A stretch of DNA of 64,000 bases. Origin: Heterostelium multicystogenum. Taxonomy: Eukaryota; Evosea; Eumycetozoa; Acytosteliales; Acytosteliaceae. This document shows positions 59,522-64,000 of this stretch, one piece after another; positions within the stretch are counted from its first letter, which is position 1; the number at the start of each line of letters is the position of its first letter. The notes under the pieces are model-generated. The model worked only from the letters and a program-made list of their open reading frames with translations. It was not told the DNA's origin and made no database searches. The stretch is taken from positions 62,001 to 126,000 of the forward strand of contig RCNN01000496.1 in assembly GCA_003667245.1 (NCBI GenBank). The letters run 5' to 3'. The translations under genes and the position numbers were made by a program.

Positions 59522-61248
59522 ATGCCTGAATTACATCCGGTGGAGTACCTATCGAAGCCAAAGATTATTGTAATACCCTCATTGCGACGTGATGGAGACG
59601 CCGAGCAACAACCTCCACCACCACTACCACCATTTACAATTAAATCGAGCAACGTTAACGATGACTTAGATAGCACTGATGATAGCGACAACGATGGTTT
59701 CAGTGATAGTAGCAGCAGTAGCAGCAGTAGCAGCAGTGACATAGAGGACGATCTCAGCGGTGGCTTTGATCACCTCGGTTCAACTATCAACTCTAATATC
59801 TTCAATGGCTTTTCAAACTATTCAAGTAGCTTTGGATTTCGGGAGGATAGCAGTGACAATGATGCCAATGAAGATGTGAATGAAATCGACAATGAAATTA
59901 GGAACAGTGGAAATAATAGCAATCGCCGTTATATCTTTGAATTCAATGACCTTGATTCACATCACAGGACAGATCGTAGCATTGATCGTAGCATTTCTAA
60001 TGCGGTCAATAACAGTAGTTTAAATCAACTTAGTCAAAACATTAAAGACAAACTTGATGCACTAAAGAGAAGATGTGATATTATGAAAAACTTAACCTCA
60101 TCGGAACTACTCTCTTCTTCGGCTTCATTGCCATCGACTTCAAGTAGCTCTTCTTTCAGAAGAGAGCTGTTAGGAGCGAATGAAAATGGAAATGATGCTA
60201 TGGCATCAAATAGTACTAGCAACCATTTACTGTATTATTTAGGAAATAACAATGGAAGTGATCGTAGTAACTCCGTTCGTGATAACATCTGTTTGATAAT
60301 GTAATTGAACCATTGTCACCAGGAGCAACAACTACTTCAACACCTAATTGTATACATGAATGCCTCATAACATCCTCGGTTCAATTTAAAAAACCCAGCA
60401 CTCCACTTGAGAGAGTAGAAATACAGGTGGCAGCATCATCAAACTCGATCAAATAAACAAAATGTTTGTTTGAGAAGCAAGAGTGGCAATAACAATGAAG
60501 AGAACACAGATATAGATTCAGACTCTGAAGAAGACGATGACAATCAATATTTAATCACAGACAAAACAAAAGAGTATCTTGGAAATTCGATGACCCATTA
60601 GTTCACAAGTCGATTGGCAGTGGTAATCGAAGCAACACCAATTCAACAGTATCACCTGGTTTGTTCAATAGTCTGGACGAAGAGGATAGACAATCTGTTC
60701 GTGATCTCGTTTTCAATATTTATAATGATGAGCAGCAACATCAACAGGTAAAACAAGAGTCATTAAACAATGTAAATAGTATCGATACACCACATAGTGG
60801 TGCCAAAGAAGATATAGAGAGGTCGATGTGAAGTTAGAAAGTGAGCCCATATCGAAGATTGATGTTTTAACTGAGGAAATAGAGAATAAAGGAAAACAGC
60901 AATCAAATTTATTAAATAGAATAATAGACAAGTAACGCCAACAAACAACTACCACCACTACAACTAACAACCTCAGCATCGACTACATCCAATCTTACAC
61001 CTAAACCAACCGATATTTATAGTAAACAGCAGCAGCAAATTATTGATCAAAACAAAAAACTAAATTATCTGCTCAATCATAACAACAACTATAGTTGTAG
61101 TAGTAATATCAATGAATCCAACTGTAATAATTATCCAAACAAACATCAACAAAAGAAGAGAAGAATTGTATTAAATAGGATCTACACACTTAAATATAAT
61201 AATGAAATAGTCTGTAAAGAAACATTAACAGAGGAACCAGATACATAG
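59522..61248 (+). CDS. Ser/Asn-rich protein with a PP1-docking (RVxF) motif
   Basis: About 570 residues read across frame changes near 60285, 60450, 60575 and 60830. The N-terminus (MPELHPVEYLSKPKIIVIPS) is followed by Pro, acidic and Ser-rich tracts, then a basic helical piece LDALKRRCDIMKNLTSSELL. Further on, KRVSWKFDDPLVHKS contains K-R-V-S-W, fitting the [K/R]-V/I-x-F/W motif that docks on protein phosphatase 1. An acidic stretch precedes it and DRQSVRDLVFNIY follows. The C-terminus is basic (KKRRIVLNRIYTLKYN), a possible nuclear signal. No enzymatic domain. A PP1 regulatory subunit is a hypothesis only. Confidence 0.6.
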
Positions 61249-61488
61249 CCAGCTAATTAGATTATATTTATTTTATAATCCAGTTTTGCTGTCTCTGGAA
61301 CTTCCAAATAAAATATATTTTTCCAAAGGTTGCATTGGAAAACATACATGGAATTGGACATTTTACTTAGTTTATGTTTAATGTAATATTAATAATTAAA
61401 TTTGATTACAGATTGTCGGGTACATTTGGTTTGGTTTGTATTGTTGTTGTGGCCATCAATTCAATATGAGTTGAGGTTATCGTTAATA

Positions 61489-62658
61489 TTAGTATTTGGT
61501 AGATTGGGCATTAAATAATTGGTTTAAGTTAACATTGTTGGCGTTGTTGGTTTGCGGGTTGATATCGATGGTTGTTGATTGTTTCGATGGTCTTGGAAGA
61601 TCTTTGGGTGGAGTTGGTTTTGGAGCGTTGGTAAAGTAGGGATGTGCGAGTGCTTCGGTTGCACTGCAACGTGACGCAGGGTTGTAGGTCAGCATCTTTT
61701 GGAGGAGGTCGATTGCATCGGGAGATGCTGCACTGAATAGTTGGGCAAAAGGTGTTGCTGGGAAGTCTGTAAATTGTATGTAGTTTGGAAGTGAAGTGAC
61801 ACCCGGCCATATGGTTTCATTTGGAGTACCGAGTGCACTGAAATATCTTTGTAAGTTGATCGATCTCCGATGTGCCCGGTAGATAGGGAGTACGCAACAT
61901 CAGCTCTGCAAAAATACAACCAACGGACCACATGTCAACAGATGGACCGTACGACTTGGCACCAAACAGCAGTTCAGGTGCACGGTAGAAATATAGTGAC
62001 GGCCTGTGGTGAGTACACTTTATGTGGACTGCCATATTGTCTCGCCAAACCAAAATCTGCCAGTTTCATTTCTCCACTCGAGGAACACAACAATTTGTTT
62101 GGTTTTAAGATCCTAATTGATTGATTGATTGACGGTGTTAAGATGTGAATACAATTGAATGTGACCTATTCTAACGATACGATACATACTCTGTGTAAAT
62201 CCTCAGTTGTTTAACATGCTTCAATGCCTTGCAACAACATTTTCATATAGCTCTTTTATTCAGCTGGCTTCAAAATGATAGATCGATCTTCGATTACCTG
62301 TTTTGTAGATTCCCATGCCATCAATTTCAAACACCAAATATATACATTACTTTTATGTGCAAAATACATCGAGAAGCTAATAATGATAGATTGTAGAAAC
62401 TTGAGTATAGAGAAACAATCAATCTTAAGATAGTATGATCAATCACTTACCTCGACAACATTGTTGTGCTTCAATTCCTGTAGCATTTTTAATTTCACGA
62501 ATAGCAGAGAAACTGACACCATCATCTACACCATTTTTAATCATCATCTTCCTAATCTTCTTGATGGCAACTTCTCTTCCAGTTGCTTTTTCAATACCTA
62601 AAGATACAACACCATATGTACCCTCACCAATGAGTTTAACCATTTCATACTTCTCCAT
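61489..62658 (-). CDS. cdk7: CDK7, catalytic subunit of the CDK-activating kinase
   Basis: CDK7 with cyclin H phosphorylates CDK T-loops and the RNA polymerase II C-terminal domain. Exons: 62451-62658, 62189-62376 and 61489-62112. Exon 1: [28 protein letters not shown] and the PSTAIRE-equivalent [10 protein letters not shown]. Exon 2: [26 protein letters not shown] and the HR of HRD. Exon 3: [58 protein letters not shown] and the CDK7-type end [20 protein letters not shown]. Exon 2 contains at least five indels and in-frame TAA codons; the other exons have one or two breaks. Orthology rests on the A-K-S-Y-G and P-P-K-D-L-P-R-P segments. Confidence 0.88.
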
Positions 62659-62920
62659 TCTATTCTCTACTCTTCACTTCTCCTTGTTCTCTCTCACTCT
62701 CTCTTGTATGCTTTTTTGTTGATTAGAATATTTGTGTTTAGTTTTATGAAGACTTATGATTGCATTGATTGGTCAACACCCTAATCAAACTAACATTGTC
62801 AAAAAAGGAAAAATAGAAAGTCATGTCAACGACTTAATTTTAAAAAAACGTTTAATATATTATATTACAATCAGAAGTTAATCTGGATTTTGAGATTCAA
62901 ACTTTGGATTATTATAAAGT

Positions 62921-64000
62921 TTATTTCTTTTTATTTGTGACAATGGCTTGTGCATGCTTGGTTTCTTTAATGTGTTGGAATAGCTTGTTTCTGGTCTGGA
63001 ATTCTTCTGAACAAACATGGCACTTTAGATCCTCCTTCGATTGATCTTGTTGCTTTTTCTTTTTCTCTTCTCTTTGTTGTCTCTTTTCTTTGGCTTTTCC
63101 AATCTTTTTTGGGTTGGGATTTCAGCTTATCATCATCGCTGTCACTGTCTAAAAATGTATTTTTTAAAAGCCTGTTTCGACTTGGATTTGTTGGTTTTTT
63201 AGAGTCTTCGTCTTCTTCACTATTGTCATTGTTTTCGGCTGCATCGTTGTCTTCTCCTTCACTATCACTGTTAACGGCCAATGTAATAACATTTTTCTTT
63301 TTCTTCTCTTTCTTATTCTTCTTTTTCGATGACAATCCAATAACTTCCTCTTCATCACTATCTACAGATGGTTTCTTTGTACTACTATTATTATTATTTT
63401 GTTTCTTTTTCTTTGATTCATTACCAGTTTTTACCTGTTGTTGGTTTCTCAACATCATCATCATCATCATCAACATCATCTACTTCTTCCTCTTCACTAT
63501 CGATTTTCTTTGATTTTTTCTTGTTCTTTTTCTTTTTTACTATTCCATATGGTTCCTCATAGTCACTGTCTGGTTTATCATTTCTTGAGTATAGATCCTC
63601 TGTTTGGAAACGATTATCGACATCTGATAGATCTGATGCCATTTTCAGCTCAAGATCATCTAAATCCTCCTCTATTTCATCTCCATTTATACTAACAGCG
63701 CTCCTTAGATTCTTGAGGTTCTTCTTATGCAGGTTTGATCTCTCGTGGTCGACCAGCTTTCTGTTGGACTTGAAAGTTTTCTCGCAAATAACACAATAGA
63801 AACTGGGTACCTCCTCATATTCTGCATCGTCTTCCATGAATCTGATACCAGCAGATTTCTGTCTTTCATATTCTTCCTGCTGTTGCTGTCTATGTAATCT
63901 AATTGCTTCACGATGCTCAGCTTCTCTCTTGGCACGCTCCTCGTCCTCCTTTGCCTTACGTTCTTCCTCTTCGATTCTCATCTTCTTAATGAACTCAATG
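62921..64000 (-). CDS. DNAJC21/Jjj1-type co-chaperone, C-terminal part (cut by window edge)
   Basis: Jjj1/DNAJC21 recycles shuttling factors from late cytoplasmic pre-60S particles with Hsc70. Visible from the right edge: a charged coiled coil (EEERKAKEDEERAKREAEHR), a U1-type C2H2 zinc finger FYCVICEKTFKSNRKLVDHE followed by RSNLHKKN, long Lys- and Asp/Glu-rich runs, and a second C2H2 finger near the end (KCHVCSEEFQTRNKLFQHIK, HAQA), as in animal DNAJC21. The stop is at 62921-62923. Frame breaks lie in A runs near 63433 and 63107. The J domain should lie beyond 64000. Confidence 0.85.

Overview
The window is nuclear DNA of a dictyostelid social amoeba, or a close amoebozoan relative. Intergenic DNA is very AT-rich. 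Introns are short (about 60-100 bp, GTAAGT/GTATGT to TTTAG/ATAG). Proteins carry poly-Asn, poly-Gln, poly-Thr and acidic runs. Lineage markers include an FNIP-repeat protein, a CBM49 protein and a Crinkler/RHS-like P-loop protein. The species cannot be fixed from this window; coding DNA looks less AT-rich than in D. discoideum. The sequence behaves like a draft assembly: almost every long gene has one or more single-base frame breaks, many in A or T runs, while the encoded domains stay intact on both sides. I treat those genes as intact but mis-sequenced and give one span per gene.

Layout. 1-2.7 kb: AT-rich DNA with a possible gene tail and a decayed coding stretch. 2.8-5.5 kb: ribosome-assembly factor NOC2. 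5.6-6.8 kb: a gene remnant and a palindromic repeat array. 6.8-10.9 kb: three tandem paralogues of a four-TM protein family. 11.1-11.7 kb: a small protein with two BRC (RAD51-binding) repeats, convergent with a WD40 gene (11.7-13.9). 14.2-15.5: RABL3-type GTPase. 16.3-17.9: FNIP-repeat protein. 18.2-20.0: cytochrome P450. 20.5-20.8: tiny spliced gene. 20.8-23.9: gene-poor repeat region with a long hairpin, tRNA-Glu(UUC) and, 16 bp upstream of the tRNA, a short non-coding element bounded by identical 197-bp LTRs. 23.9-38.8: polyprenol/phytol kinase-like protein, an unidentified conserved protein, mitochondrial glutamate-type carrier, TPR protein, dynactin p22/p24, Mdm35/TRIAP1, a secreted/GPI protein, cyclin H, VPS35 and a LYRM9-like protein. 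40.1-42.6: Crinkler/RHS-like gene and a pseudogene. 44.4-49.2: PX-PH-AGC kinase of the IRE/MAST/Rim15 type. 49.8-50.3: CBM49 protein. 51.5-55.1: a ZIP importer next to a CDF/ZnT transporter. 55.3-64.0: NAP1, TALE homeodomain protein, a Ser/Asn-rich protein with a PP1-docking motif, CDK7, and the C-terminal part of DNAJC21/Jjj1.

Functional links. Cyclin H and CDK7, two of the three subunits of the CDK-activating kinase, lie about 27 kb apart. ZIP and CDF zinc transporters are tandem neighbours. NOC2 and DNAJC21/Jjj1 both act in 60S ribosome maturation. The strongest candidates for something new are the BRC-repeat mini-protein, the tRNA-associated miniature LTR element, the long hairpin at 22.2 kb and the palindromic array at 6.0 kb.
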